DNA from: Hofstenia miamia
Taxonomy: Eukaryota; Xenacoelomorpha; Acoela
DNA: 64,000 nt
Direction of reading: 5' to 3'
Assembly (NCBI GenBank): GCA_004352715.1
Contig: SCFE01000021.1
Location: forward strand, 1,554,917-1,618,916
The translations under genes were made by a program, and so were the position numbers. Below, in pieces: positions 46,434 through 58,150 of this stretch (position 1 is the stretch's first letter; every line of letters starts with the position of its first letter). The notes under the pieces were generated by a model. It was not told the DNA's origin. It worked only from the letters and a program-made list of their open reading frames with translations, and ran no database searches.

Positions 46434-46747
46434 ACTTTATACAAGTAATTTCGTTTTTTTGAACAATCAGTAATTAACTACTTATTCTAGGCAATATTGT
46501 ATAACAATATCTATAGAATTAAACATCCAATCAAATTTGTTTTTGATTATAATGTTTTGATTTGAATCAGTAATTGAGGTGTTGATTATAATCTTCCCAG
46601 TGATAGAAAAACACAATTCCTATTAAACTTAATTGCTGAATAAACAAGTGGCCGTGCATCAAAATAATGCTCGTCTGAACGCACATCGTTCAAATTAGCA
46701 TAGATCAAAAAGACGCTCGTCTGAACGCTCCCAAATTTTGATAGATG

Positions 46748-47173
46748 NNNNNNNNNNNNNNNNNNNNNNNNNNNNNNNNNNNNNNNNNNNNNNNNNNNNN
46801 NNNNNNNNNNNNNNNNNNNNNNNNNNNNNNNNNNNNNNNNNNNNNNNNNNNNNNNNNNNNNNNNNNNNNNNNNNNNNNNNNNNNNNNNNNNNNNNNNNNN
46901 NNNNNNNNNNNNNNNNNNNNNNNNNNNNNNNNNNNNNNNNNNNNNNNNNNNNNNNNNNNNNNNNNNNNNNNNNNNNNNNNNNNNNNNNNNNNNNNNNNNN
47001 NNNNNNNNNNNNNNNNNNNNNNNNNNNNNNNNNNNNNNNNNNNNNNNNNNNNNNNNNNNNNNNNNNNNNNNNNNNNNNNNNNNNNNNNNNNNNNNNNNNN
47101 NNNNNNNNNNNNNNNNNNNNNNNNNNNNNNNNNNNNNNNNNNNNNNNNNNNNNNNNNNNNNNNNNNNNNNNNN
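46748..47173. other. Assembly gap (about 426 N)
   Basis: The gap cuts into a Tigger-like transposase gene: coding sequence resumes immediately after it. Confidence 0.97.
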
Positions 47174-47457
47174 CCAAAGAATCAAGCAATGACACTGGCG
47201 AAAATGATGACTGCACATCAATGGAGACCGACGTAATTTTTGGTGGCTTTGAACACCTTTATAAAAAGACGCTCGAAATTGAGGACCAGTTGTTGTGCCA
47301 AGATGTGCAAGCCATAGCAGGAGATAGTTACGACAATTTGAGAAGGACATTTGAAAGTTTTCAAAAAACTCTACGTCGTGTAGCACTGGAAGCAAAGCAC
47401 AAAAATGTGCAAAATATGCAGCAGTTGACGATGCATGATATGTTTAAACATCAGTGA
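47174..47457 (+). CDS. Tigger-type transposase, C-terminal end (partial)
   Basis: The visible 94 codons include TSMETDVIFGGFEHLYKKTL, DSYDNLRRTFESFQKTLRRV and a terminal NMQQLTMHDMFKHQ before TGA. Pogo/Tigger and CENP-B-like transposases end in a helical segment with L-R-x-F/V-E-x-x-x-x-L and a final T-x-x-D/Q-F/Y-F. The resemblance plus the Tigger terminus just downstream supports the call. The frame is open from the gap to the stop, so this copy may be young. The DDE core and the DNA-binding domain lie in the gap or are absent. Confidence 0.7.
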
Positions 47458-47698
47458 ACATTAGAAATGACATTAAATACCTTTACTGTTGTCAATGCGT
47501 TTGTTGTGCTTTTAGTTTCTTGTGACATTATATAGCAGAGTGCATAGTACTCGTGCAGATTTTGACAAGTTGTATTGTACAAAAAGTGAAAAAAAATTCT
47601 TTTTGATAAACTTGAATCCCGATTTTTTGAGATTTTTTTGCGGACTTAACTGGGATGCGGACTTAAACGGGTGCGGACTTAAGCGGGAGATTACTGTA
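47174..47698 (+). mobile_element. 3' part of a Tigger/pogo element
   Basis: Downstream of the coding tail the sequence carries three spaced copies of GCGGACTTAA (47640, 47657, 47673). It ends GCGGGAGATTACTG followed by TA (47697-47698). On the reverse strand this is CAGTAATCTCCCGCTTAAGT, the classic Tigger/pogo terminus, with the TA target dinucleotide. The 5' half is in the preceding gap. Confidence 0.85.
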
Positions 47699-47871
47699 AT
47701 GCTCGTCTGAACGCACATCGTTCAAATTAGCATAGATCAAAAAGACGCTCGTCTGAACGCTCCCAAATTTTGATAGATGTATCAAAAAAACATACATCAA
47801 AAATATGCTCGTCTGAACGTACTTTCATCAAAAGATGCGCATCAAAAGGTTCTCGTCTGAACGCACCTTTA

Positions 47872-49560
47872 ATGTCCACTCAAATGAATATCTCAGTGAG
47901 ATACCATGTGATTTTTTAAATGTACTAATTAATTTACTCATTTATATTCGAACTGCGGACGGACATTAAGGCACTCAGAGGATAGTTTCAGGTGGATAAC
48001 AATATTATTTAACATAGCTAGGATTTCAGTTTCTGCTCAGATAGGTTTCCTCGAAAAATACTGTAAATTTTATCCATCTCATGGGATATTCACTCAGTAC
48101 AGTAAAAACATGTTTTATTTTATAACAAGTAATGGCCGTTGCATATGTGAGTGAGAAAGTTGCATACCTCATTCTCACTACCTTTAACCAGTGTGCCGAG
48201 ATAGACTACAGTTTATTTTAGTAGAGGAATACTAATTGCTTGCGCTATTTATTAACATATATATCGCATCCAAATACGCTTATTGATGATTTATAATTAG
48301 CATTCTAATTGGCTCGTCCTTGCATCGGGACATGGAAAGTCCCATGTGCAACATGGAAGTTTTATTGATGCTTAGCGCAATGTATTTCTAATAGAGTCGG
48401 CCTGACCCCTCGTTATCAAAAATGTGAACAATTTCACATTTAGATTCAATCGACTCTATCAAAGTGTGAGAAGAAATTTCTTTCTGAGTTTTTTCCAATT
48501 TTAAGATTATTCAAACGGAAGGTGATTATTATCCGCCAACTATAATCTGGCCTAAAGAAGCAGAAAATCGGAGTAATGTTGCAAACACATTGTTTTATTC
48601 ACACACATCTAAATTGGTATTGCTCAGCGTGTATTTTTGCCATATCATACCACACAGGGTGAGCCGTTGTACTACAAAGTATTTATGTGCATATAAATCT
48701 TTGGCATTCTGATCCAAAATAAGTCAATTACATTTCCGCTTAAAAAGAAACAATTGAGTGCGTCAAAATCATACGGTTTTGATTCACTTATTTCTATATA
48801 GTATGCCAATATACATGCCAAAAGATTGATCTCTAGTTGCAAGTTTCAGGTTATAACCTGAGATAAGAAAAGTTCAACACTTCCGTTTTACTGTGCAGTC
48901 TGTGAATACTCGCAATGAAAATTCATTCTCCTAAAGCATGGCGTTAAAGCTGACCAGTCTAATGATCTGAATCTGCCCTACGTGGTTATTTGTCCAGATT
49001 TGTTTTCAAGAAGAGCTCAATACTTGTAAAATGAGATTAGGAAATTTGTTATATTTGAAGAGAGAGATGAACGTTGCCTATCTATTCTAATGAAATATTT
49101 GTACTTAAGAGGTGTAACAGCATGATATATATATATATATATATATATAGCAAGGGATTTTGATAATTCATACGCATTTTAAAACATTTTACTGCTTTTA
49201 GTTCTTCAAGTTCGAAATTTCTGTTAATCTCCGATATTTATCGCGCCTTATGTGAACAGTTGTCAAAGTATTCATTTTCCTAAAGCGCTGTGCTTTTGTT
49301 ACACGTGAATTCTCTTGACAAACTCGCAGTGAAACAAATGTTTGTTAATTTTCCACATTTCCGTACTCTGTAGAAGTGTTTACGGTTTATTGCTTTAGCA
49401 AGCACATGTTATACAAATCGTAAACTTTTTGAAATCTGCTGTATTTTAATCTAAAAATAAATTTATTACATTGCATGTATTCAAATATAGTTTTTAAAAA
49501 TTCAAGAAGTGCATTTTGACACCTGCTTTTGAATAATTATATGTAATGACAAGATTTGTT
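47872..49560. other. NCKIPSD intron, mostly unassigned
   Basis: A small inverted pair ATAGAGTCG...CGACTCTAT lies at about 48392-48468 with no coding capacity between. A (TA)n tract lies at about 49122-49149. Nothing else was recognised. Confidence 0.45.
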
Positions 49561-49571
49561 ATTGTGCGAAT

Positions 49572-50350
49572 TGGGGCTGTCACGATATCTCCAAATTATG
49601 TATCGACGATCATGACGAAAAGTATCGCATTTTGCATTAAACCAACAGTTGGCTGTAGCTATTTTATGTTTAAAATTTAGCTTAGACATTCATCACATTT
49701 CAGTTCTAAGGTCATTTCAATCAGAAAAGTTGTGTAATATTTTCATGTAGTGGCAGAAATGCATCGAATATTAGTTATGGCCTTCTGGAAGAATTTTGTC
49801 TAAAAATTGGCTATTTTGTCCATGAAAATATGTGTTGTTTATTTAGCAATATGGTTTATTTTTATGCTCGAATAAGAAAGTTTGTGTATTTTGCCACATA
49901 AATGCATTTTTTCACATCGCTAGGTTACATTTTAGAATTTCATGTGCTATTTTTGCGTTGCCTTAGTAATGAAAAAGTAAGTGATTTGTGTAATGATAGC
50001 GAAGAAGAATATATTTGTGATGAAGATTCCTCTTCAAATTGTTATGAAGAAGGCTCAGACAAATATGATGATGAGGGTTAAATAACCTCAAAAAATGGGT
50101 CAACCCCCTCTTCGTCTGCACTCAACAAAATATTCTACGAGTGTCATCTGCCGTTGCAGTTATTAATAAAAACATAGAATCTTCCAAGTGATAATAGATT
50201 CTACTGAAAGGAAGGCAGCACAAATCTGTCATCCTGAATGGAAATTGAAGAGAGAATCATTGATTGATTTTTTGAAATCCTCATTCGATTTAGGACGTTT
50301 TTAGCTTTAGGTACAGGAATTTTAACGTTACAAACTGAAAGTTGTTTCAC
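49572..50350. other. Possible hAT remnant with an acidic ORF piece
   Basis: GGGGCTGTCACGATATCTCC at about 49572 is typical hAT terminal wording, followed by ATCGACGATCATGACG. At 49970-50081 the + strand reads VSDLCNDSEEEYICDEDSSS before a stop, an acidic stretch like the N-terminus of many transposases. Neither the other end nor a catalytic core was found, so this is weak. Confidence 0.3.
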
Positions 50351-51047
50351 TCAATTAATCAAAAATAATAAAACTTGAGTGATGCGACTGTGCAGGATTT
50401 ATTTTCAAGCATAAAATTAAAATTCTGGAGAATTTTTTACAAAAACGGCACAAGCTTTTATAAAATTAATTATGTAAATTTTTTAAAAATATGTTGAGAA
50501 TTTTATTGCATACTTGTTTTAAAGTATGCTTGGTGACTTTTGCTAAACACAAAATTTATATAGACAAGCTATAGTAATGCTACATATAGATCTATTTTGG
50601 AAGGTAATTCTCTACCCGGTACTTAATACAAAATGTAGCAGATTTCAACAAGAAAATATTTATGTAAAACAAATTAAGAAAAGAATGAATGGTAATAACA
50701 ATGCAGATGAAATTATTGAAAACAAATAAATCTTCATCACAGAGAAATATTGAGTTAATTCATTTTCTTTGAGTTGTTTCATGGACTACCTCATGAAAAT
50801 CTAGTTACCTCACTATCTAGCATAGACATTTTACGTTTTCTACCATTACATGCAGTTTTCACTGAACGCGACCAGCTTTAAAATTTAAGACACATTAGCA
50901 AGCAATGGGCTCATCATATAAGTTGTGACTTTCGTTAATTTAGTCCTGAACAAAACTAGTAACTCAACTCGAACACTATTCTGTGTGTTCCCTCAAAAGC
51001 GGGTCACGTTCAGTGCACTGTTTTGCCCGTGTTAAATTACGCAACGC

Positions 51048-51095
<48 letters not shown>

Positions 51096-52580
51096 AAATA
51101 CATAAATTCTGCATTTCCCCATCATTGGATTGGACGTAGAAGACCAATCGAGTGGCCAGCTCAAAACCTGTGATTTGACACGTTTTGACTTTTTATGGTC
51201 TTAACTGAAGAATAATGTGCATGCACATAATACAAAATCAATCTTAGATCTCAAAGCTATCATTACTCAGGAAACAAAAAACGTTGAAGTGGATTTGTGT
51301 ACGGAGATCGATTCATGGATGCTTGAAAGAAAAGTTTGGAAAAACATGATGCTCAACCATAGAAATTAAACATTGACGTTTTCTTGGTATTAGGTTAAAA
51401 TTTTATGCAAACTGGTTGTTCCACTGATAAGTTAATTTCTTTTTATGTTTCTAGTTACTTTTGATTCACCATCTATATGTATGTCACTGATACCAATCAT
51501 GAGGTGAGTAGGTGATGTTAAAAAATAGTTATGTTGATCCCAGCCAATAATTATCAGACATCTAGTGGTTATGTAAACGCTAATTTCATTGCGACATTGT
51601 GTATTCATTATTTCAGAGCATTAATTTGTATGCTATTAACGGTGTATAGTGCCTAGCGCTCTACAACTAAATTTTGTTAATATTCGTTTAAAATTTTTAA
51701 TTTATGTACAGAATGTGAACTAAATGCAATCGAGAACTAGGATAGATTTACAATACAATAGAGATTTACGCGATGCGGTAACGGTGTCAACCTCGGTGAT
51801 GCACAACTATACTTCGGTATGAGTCACAAACTTGCAAAATCTGTGGAGATATATGAGTTTAACAAGATCTTTATTACATGTAATCACAGTAGATTTTCAA
51901 TGGGAACTGTAGTAGTAGCAGTACAATATTATTAAAGGAATCCACTGTCTCTCAAGTTGCTGCGATGCCACTGGCTGAGAGTATAAAATTGCAATGTTAG
52001 ATTCTAGTTCAAGTTCAAACGAGAAGTTCAAAGAATTTGCTTGAAACTTAGCAAAATCATAGGAAAAAATACTCTTCGTGTGAACCTGTAATCTGAAATT
52101 GAAGTTATCGAATATTTTTGGTTTTGTTATTAAGATACATTGCCAAGCTTGAAGAAGCTCGCGGATCACTAAGAATTTTGACACTCCTTTGAAAGGGCCT
52201 TCACTTTCTATAACAAACTGCTTTCAGATGGTATGCGAAATTAGGAAGAAAAAACTTAAAAGCTTGGTTGGGTTTCTTCTTTAATGCTTGAAATTTAATA
52301 GAACAATTCCGCACAATCTTCGCGTTTGATTCAAGTTTACAGCATAATTTGACGCGTAATCAGCAAGTTTCAAGTGCATCTGTCCACGTAACTGCTATTT
52401 CATTCCAGTAAATTTGACAGCAATCCTCAGAGACTGGCAACACAATTAAAATGTTCTCTTTTCTTAAAAATTGAAAATAGTTAACTTTAAATCAAGATGT
52501 CATCAATCGATTTGCTGCTAAAAACAGACGATTGCATATTGTGTAAATTTACATTTGTTCAAAAAACTTTTTGTTTATTT
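50351..52580. other. NCKIPSD intron, mostly unassigned
   Basis: AT-rich. A (TA)n tract followed by (GA)n lies at about 51050-51095. ORFs here have no recognised similarity. Confidence 0.4.
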
Positions 52581-52587
52581 TTTCTGT

Positions 52588-52640
52588 AAAAATGGGTGTC
52601 AGCCCCTCCCCCGTTTTAAAAATAAACGCGCCTCTGCTGT
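52588..52640. repeat. hAT/MITE-like terminus
   Basis: On the reverse strand the sequence begins CAGAGGCGCGTTTATTTTTA and continues AAACGGGGGAGGGGCTGACA. It resembles the CAGAGGCG end at 26662. No partner end was found. Confidence 0.4.
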
Positions 52641-54878
52641 TTGCCTACATTTTTATAGAATTTAAAAACCATGAATAACTGCTATCTAAAACAACAATGA
52701 ATTATTCTCATAAAATGACGAAATCTGATTTGCTAATATTCAGTTACTATATCCAATTCCAACTGAAAAAGCAAGTCGGCGAATATAATCTACGGAAATT
52801 TGTTTAATATCACGACGTTGCTGGATGTTTACTTGATTAATTGAACACAGCATCATTACAATACCTTTTGCTATTTGAATAATCAAGCTAAAAGATAGAG
52901 ACATTCCCTTCCCTAATGAATTCAAACTGATTTTGCGGGAACTTTTATTGACAATAATCAACCTTCACCAGGTTCATCTCTAGTCTCTCCAGATAAAGCA
53001 ATTTTCAATGAAATAGGCAAAGGGGACCTAAAGTCAACTTGAGAAGTCAATGATTTTCACTGTTCCATAGATTTTTATGAACAATTCTTCAAATATAAAG
53101 CTATTATAAAAAGAAGACTTTAAATGAGGCAACTTCTACACAAATTTGGAAATTCAAATACAAAGTTGACATTGTCATGGGGCGAATTCTAACTTGATTA
53201 ATGGATATTTTAGACTATTCGTGATAGACTATCTACAAAATGAACTGAATTGCTTAACTTCAGTTAAATTTGCACTCTTCTGAAAGAGTTTTTTTAAGTT
53301 TCATTTGCGATTATTTTCAAAATGTCCCCCAACATCGTTCATGCGCTGAAAACTCGGTCTGAAATTCTGGAACAATATCTCTGTCAAAAGTTATGATCAA
53401 GCTGCCCGAATAGAATTTTTCAATATTTGTAGTGTCACTTTCCTGCCTAAATTCTTTTTTTAATAATTCCTCAAACGACATAGATCATTGGGCTGAAACG
53501 ATTGGGACACGACAACTACTTCATTTTCTCCGAATTTCTTGTTCAATCTTCTCCGAACATTGACCTTCTGGTTTCCACCAGAGGTCACGTTGATCAGTAG
53601 CGAACAACCTGCTACAAAAATTGAAATTACAGCATGACACAGTTTTGAAGTTTTTTGTTGGTTACTTCTAGCTCACCATGTGTTGTTATATACATGAATG
53701 TGATTAAATGTTGATTGTTTTTAGAAGACCGCCTTTTGTTTCTTACATTTCCGATGTATCTCAGATATCTTTTTGAAATTCCAATCATGATAAATACTTT
53801 AGGCACTAGTGACTTTTCGAATTCTGTAGTTAATATTAGTTACTAGTATAATTCTTGCGATATAATGCATCAATGCGATTTCTCAGTTTAGGAGTCGGAA
53901 TCATAATAATTTTCGTGATTTTCATTGCATAGGGTGAATTGTATCGTTAAGATCAAGCATCGATTAGGTAGGTTGATCAAAGTACTCATACATAACTCTC
54001 TTTCTTATTTCATTAGAGTAAAATCATTTTTCAAATGGCTCATGTCAGCATGCTTAATTGTTTTGCTGGTTTGTTGTTTTGTTCAAAATTCGTTGATGCA
54101 TGTTATCAGCAGTCTTTGTAATGATGATATCTGTTTAGAATTTCCATATCAATATAATTTGAAAACATTTGGAAAGTAAATAAACCCACAATAAGGATTT
54201 AGGTAGGATGGGAAATGGGTTGGTGTAAAATTAGACAGATCGTGTCACGGGTCATTTATAATCAATTGGGGCAGAAGAACACTATCAGATTTGAGAACCA
54301 ATATAAAAAGTTAAGCACTTGAATCTTTGCAATTCTTAAGGATTTCACTAATTTTTGTATTTTTTAGATTTCGTATTATTGTTTTTGATGCTTTTTTATG
54401 TTAACATTTTGTGTATTATGCCAATAATCGTTCTTTGATCAGGTCAGTGTTAAAAGGGTCTGAACGCAGGTCATTGTTGGACGGCCCGGGTCGAGTGGCG
54501 AGTCAAAAAAAGTCACTCGTTTCGCAATCTGGTTTTAGGACAAGCAATGCTTTATTCTAAAGCAAGATCTACATGCCCTTTTGAAACAATACAGACTCAT
54601 CAGTTTCAAAATATCTATTGGTGATATGTACGTTAGACTAAGCCTGAAGGAAATTGCAGATAATTTCATTCTTACGATACTTATGGCCAAATTTTCGACA
54701 TTCAATCTTTTTCTCCCAAATGGAGTTGTTTCCCTAATATTTCTATAAAAAACATATTTTAAATTCTTTGCAGTTGTACACACATGTAAAAGGTTTTGCT
54801 TCCAGAAATTTTCAAACAAAAATGTATTTTATGTAAAATTCTTTTGCTCGTCAGCTGGTCAAATATATATACTTAGAC
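52641..54878. other. NCKIPSD intron, no gene recognised
   Basis: The minus strand of 52740-53600 has coding-like phrases broken by stops that I cannot assign. The rest is AT-rich. A GC-rich patch lies at about 54470-54530 (GGACGGCCCGGGTCGAGTGG). Confidence 0.4.
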
Positions 54879-55751
54879 ATTTCAACATTTTTAACATTTA
54901 CTTCAACTAATGAACATTTATTTTCCAACTTGTCATAAATACAAGAATACTGAAAAAACATGTTAAAGGTTATAAAATGAGCTTCTAGAAAGACTTCTTC
55001 TAAACTTAAGCGTTTAGTAAAAAATTCACTCAATAAATATTTGTATACTATAGCGTTATATTCAATATTCTATAGTAATTTTCCCATGTGGCAACGGGTC
55101 AGTAAAACGTCAGACAAGCATGTAATAGAAATGGTTTTTATTCAAATTCTTCCACTACATTAGCTCACCGACCCGATGTGCTGCTAAATTTTTCAATTAT
55201 CGTTACCGTTATTTAACAGTCTTTTTGTTTGTACACATTTACGTAAATCAACATAAATTCTTGGCTTAGCTTTACATTGATAAGAGAGCTTGCGGTGTTT
55301 GCATTAGAAATCTANATTTCAACATTTTTAACATTTACTTCAACTAATGAACATTTATTTTCCAACTTGTCATAAATACAAGAATACTGAAAAAACATGT
55401 TAAAGGTTATAAAATGAGCTTCTAGAAAGACTTCTTCTAAACTTAAGCGTTTAGTAAAAAATTCACTCAATAAATATTTGTATACTATAGCGTTATATTC
55501 AATATTCTATAGTAATTTTCCCATGTGGCAACGGGTCAGTAAAACGTCAGACAAGCATGTAATAGAAATGGTTTTTATTCAAATTCTTCCACTACATTAG
55601 CTCACCGACCCGATGTGCTGCTAAATTTTTCAATTATCGTTACCGTTATTTAACAGTCTTTTTGTTTGTACACATTTACGTAAATCAACATAAATTCTTG
55701 GCTTAGCTTTACATTGATAAGAGAGCTTGCGGTGTTTGCATTAGAAATCTA
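54879..55751. repeat. Identical 436-bp direct duplication across a single N
   Basis: Positions 54879-55314 recur at 55316-55751 with no difference that I can see, joined by one N at 55315. An exact copy with an N junction points to overlapping contig ends that were not merged. Confidence 0.9.
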
Positions 55752-56190
55752 TTTAAGGAGTCTACTGTATATCACACTGCACAAGATGGTATTGTTTTTC
55801 ATATTTCAGTTCACAAAGCGTCACATGTACAACATGATCAATGTAAGAGCGATTTTCTATGCATACATTTAAATGCAATGTTGCGTTTAGATTAATATTT
55901 TAACAAATACAGTCGAGTGCTTTTAATGGGACTATCCTTTCAAAACATACAGTTAAATGAACTACATGGCGCCTTCCTTTTATTTTGTTCTACTGTTTTG
56001 CAGGATTTTTATCTGCAGCTGTGCGTTTTTCCGTGATGCAATTTTAGCCAGCTTCAAGAAGTTTTAGTTTTAAAACATTTTAGCAATGATTCTATTTGAA
56101 AAACGTTGGCAACAATAAAAGGATTCGAATGAGCCTAAATTTAATTTGAAAGAATGCAAATGCTATATCTTTTTAAAACGTACTGTTTAG
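55752..56190 (+). other. NCKIPSD intron end before exon E
   Basis: Ends in the acceptor TACTGTTTAG. No other feature recognised. Confidence 0.6.
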
Positions 56191-56383
56191 GCAAGCGGAG
56201 CATGGAATCTCGGATTTGGTACTAGCAGAAGTTATCTCTCACTTTAACAGACTCACTGATCCTCTTTTGCCGTTTTGCAATGATAAGAAAAAGAAACACA
56301 CATCGAATTCGGTTGTTAAGTTTCTCGTCGATGTCTTTTCTTCGCACACAACTTCACAATTAGTTTACACTAACGACACAAAG
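56191..56383 (+). CDS. NCKIPSD: NCKIPSD/SPIN90 exon E
   Basis: The exon starts with one base that completes the Lys codon left by exon D and ends in phase 0 at AAAG|GTATCA. The peptide contains ISDLVLAEVISHFNRLTDPL, SNSVVKFLVDVFSSHTTSQL and VYTNDTK. The human counterpart reads LLLLLNRGDDPVRIFKHEP, then [20 protein letters not shown] and YHTDMM. NR-x-x-DP, S-VVKFL-x-DVF and Y-T(N)D are shared, which makes this the most diagnostic exon of the family. It lies in the C-terminal leucine-rich domain that engages Arp2/3. The conserved continuation (human [20 protein letters not shown]) was not found in the remaining 7.6 kb, so the next exon is beyond the window. Confidence 0.92.
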
Positions 56384-56459
56384 GTATCACTTCCTTCCTT
56401 TTGCTTATTTTTAATTCCAAGTGCAACAATAGGCATTTTCGTACGATAGTTTTTCTTAT

Positions 56460-58150
56460 TTAACCCTATATTGCATGAATTTTCAATTTTTGGTAAAAAA
56501 AATTTTACTAGTAAAATATAGGTTTTTTGCTCTAAGGCAACAATGTGCAATAAGAGAAAAATATTGGCTGATATAATTGAACTTACAGTTAAGCAAATTT
56601 AGCAAAAAGTTTAATATTTGAACAACTTTATGTAAATTCTACTATGTGCTTCCACAAATGAAAACCTGAATCATACATAAAATTTATTCATTTAACATTT
56701 TGAAGCAATTGGAATTTGCTGTAAAACACAAATTGCACTTGCCACAGAAAACTTTTGGTGTGCCTTGCAACCTGGCAGTTTGCATCGGCCTTTTTTCTCC
56801 TTTATGTCAGGCCAATGTCCAATGTTGTTCGTTCGTAATTGGCTTAGGTAGAATTGGTTCTGCAGGCCCTTTTTTTCTTTTGATTTCAATTTATCATCAA
56901 TGATTTCATCAAGAGATGGTCTTCGTTTTTTGTTAGCCCCCGAAGTTTTCCCTTCTTCATCAAATATTTGCTTATATACATTTTAAAATCTTTCGAATTC
57001 CATCTATTTATTATTTTCTGGGGTTTGCAGAAGCATAATTGCAAAGTAAATTGACTATTGTTGTACACTTCACTGCCTTCAATTCCACACCATCCTTCAT
57101 TGTTGTTTTTACGGAGTTTTTGACTCCAATATAGCCTTGCTCTTGGCATTTTAATTATACTCAATGAACTGTTCAAGCTCATTTCTCTCAAGTTTTAAGG
57201 ACTTAGATGGGTCAGTTTGAATCGCATATTTATTCGACTCTTTCATAAGCTTGATCTATAACTTTCCTGAAGTAGTAGACAGGCTTCTTTACTTCTGTAC
57301 AATCAGGTTGAATTGATCCAATAAACTGAGGTTCAACTATTGTTTCTTCGTCCAAATTGGTTTTCCAAGTGAAATTTCTTTGATTTTGTTGAGTCTCCAT
57401 CTTGACAGAGTCATCATCAGCATCTTCAGTTTCTTCACAATCTGGTTCTATAGGTTCTATAGATGTAGTAGATTCATCGTCACTTTCAGACGATAAGCAT
57501 TCGTATTCAGAACTGTCATCTGGAATATTTAGAGGCTTGCATTTTCCATAGAATAGATTAGGACCCATATCTAAAGAAAATAAATAAATAAATAAAATCA
57601 TCCATCTAAACCAATATCTATTAATGTAAAAAACAAGTTGCATTGAAACAGATTAGTTCTAAAGGGGTATTATCAATATATTATGGCATAAAGTGCAATT
57701 TTAGGTACATAAAAACGGGTAGAATGCAAGTTCACTATTAGACACTAATCATAGCTTTATGGCACAATGTTGCCCTGAGGCAACAAACACTTGGTTGGTA
57801 TTATCAAAATAGCTATGATGCATACAATATTTTTTTCACTAAAATATTCCTAAAACATCTATAAACAAAGAAAAAAATATATATCAACATATCTTAAAGA
57901 AATATGTGAAAAAAGGTCTTGCAAAACACTCCAATTAAGAAAAATCAACACCCCGCATAAGTCAGTCCATTTGCTGTAATGTGTCAGGAAGTAATGAAAA
58001 AACCAAATGAATCTTTGTTCTACTGGGAACAGAGGAGATTATTTCATCATTTAGCACTGAGGTAATTGTTGCTAAAATGCTACATTGTGCACTTTTAGAC
58101 AACATTTCTAGATTTTTGCCTTAAGCCAACATTATACAATATAGGGTTAA
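56460..58150 (-). mobile_element. piggyBac deletion derivative with TTAA target sites
   Basis: TTAA at 56460-56463 and 58147-58150 flank a 1683-bp element. It starts CCCTATATTGCATGAA and its other end on the reverse strand starts CCCTATATTGTATAATG. Subterminal phrases related to AAGGCAACAATGTGCAAT recur near both ends (about 56533, 57768, 58085-58135). It sits only 77 bases downstream of NCKIPSD exon E, in the following intron. The transposase inside has lost most of its centre. Confidence 0.87.
56690..57655 (-). pseudogene. Internally deleted piggyBac transposase
   Basis: The open N-terminal part (57643-57230) has an acidic region (DDSSEYECLSSESDDE) then NFTWKTNLDEETIVEPQFIG and PVYYFRKVIDQAYERVE. 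These match the start of the PGBD domain, with a later fragment SNKYAIQTDPSKSLKL in another frame. Positions 57191-56886 give KMPRARLYWSQKLR (PGBD block before the catalytic Asp), but the catalytic centre is missing. The sequence jumps to INRWNSKDFKMYI and then KEKKGRCKLPGCKAH, the start of a C-terminal Cys-rich finger (pattern R-C-x2-P/C-x2-C/K...H-x-K) at 56889-56692. Length is about a third below a normal transposase. Inactive. Confidence 0.8.

Larger units (their letters stand above)
44722..47871. mobile_element. Large foldback element with 29-bp perfect TIRs and TTA target duplication
   Basis: Positions 44725-44753 and the reverse complement of 47840-47868 are identical for 29 bases (start AGGTGCGTTCAGACGAG, end CTTTTGATG). 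TTA lies directly outside both ends (44722-44724, 47869-47871), which fits a 3-bp TWA target as used by PIF/Harbinger elements. The left end is itself a hairpin: CAGACGAG...CTTTTGAT is inverted at 44752-44790. The right end contains four spaced copies of CTCGTCTGAACG (about 47700, 47746, 47805, 47852). Two N gaps hide most of the interior, so the transposase, if any, is unseen. A Tigger/pogo element is inserted in it. Confidence 0.75.

Noticed and set aside
53925-54179. 84-codon ORF with hydrophobic centre (possible small membrane protein)
   Set aside because: Thymine-rich codons give hydrophobic residues by chance in this AT-rich DNA; no start context or similarity.
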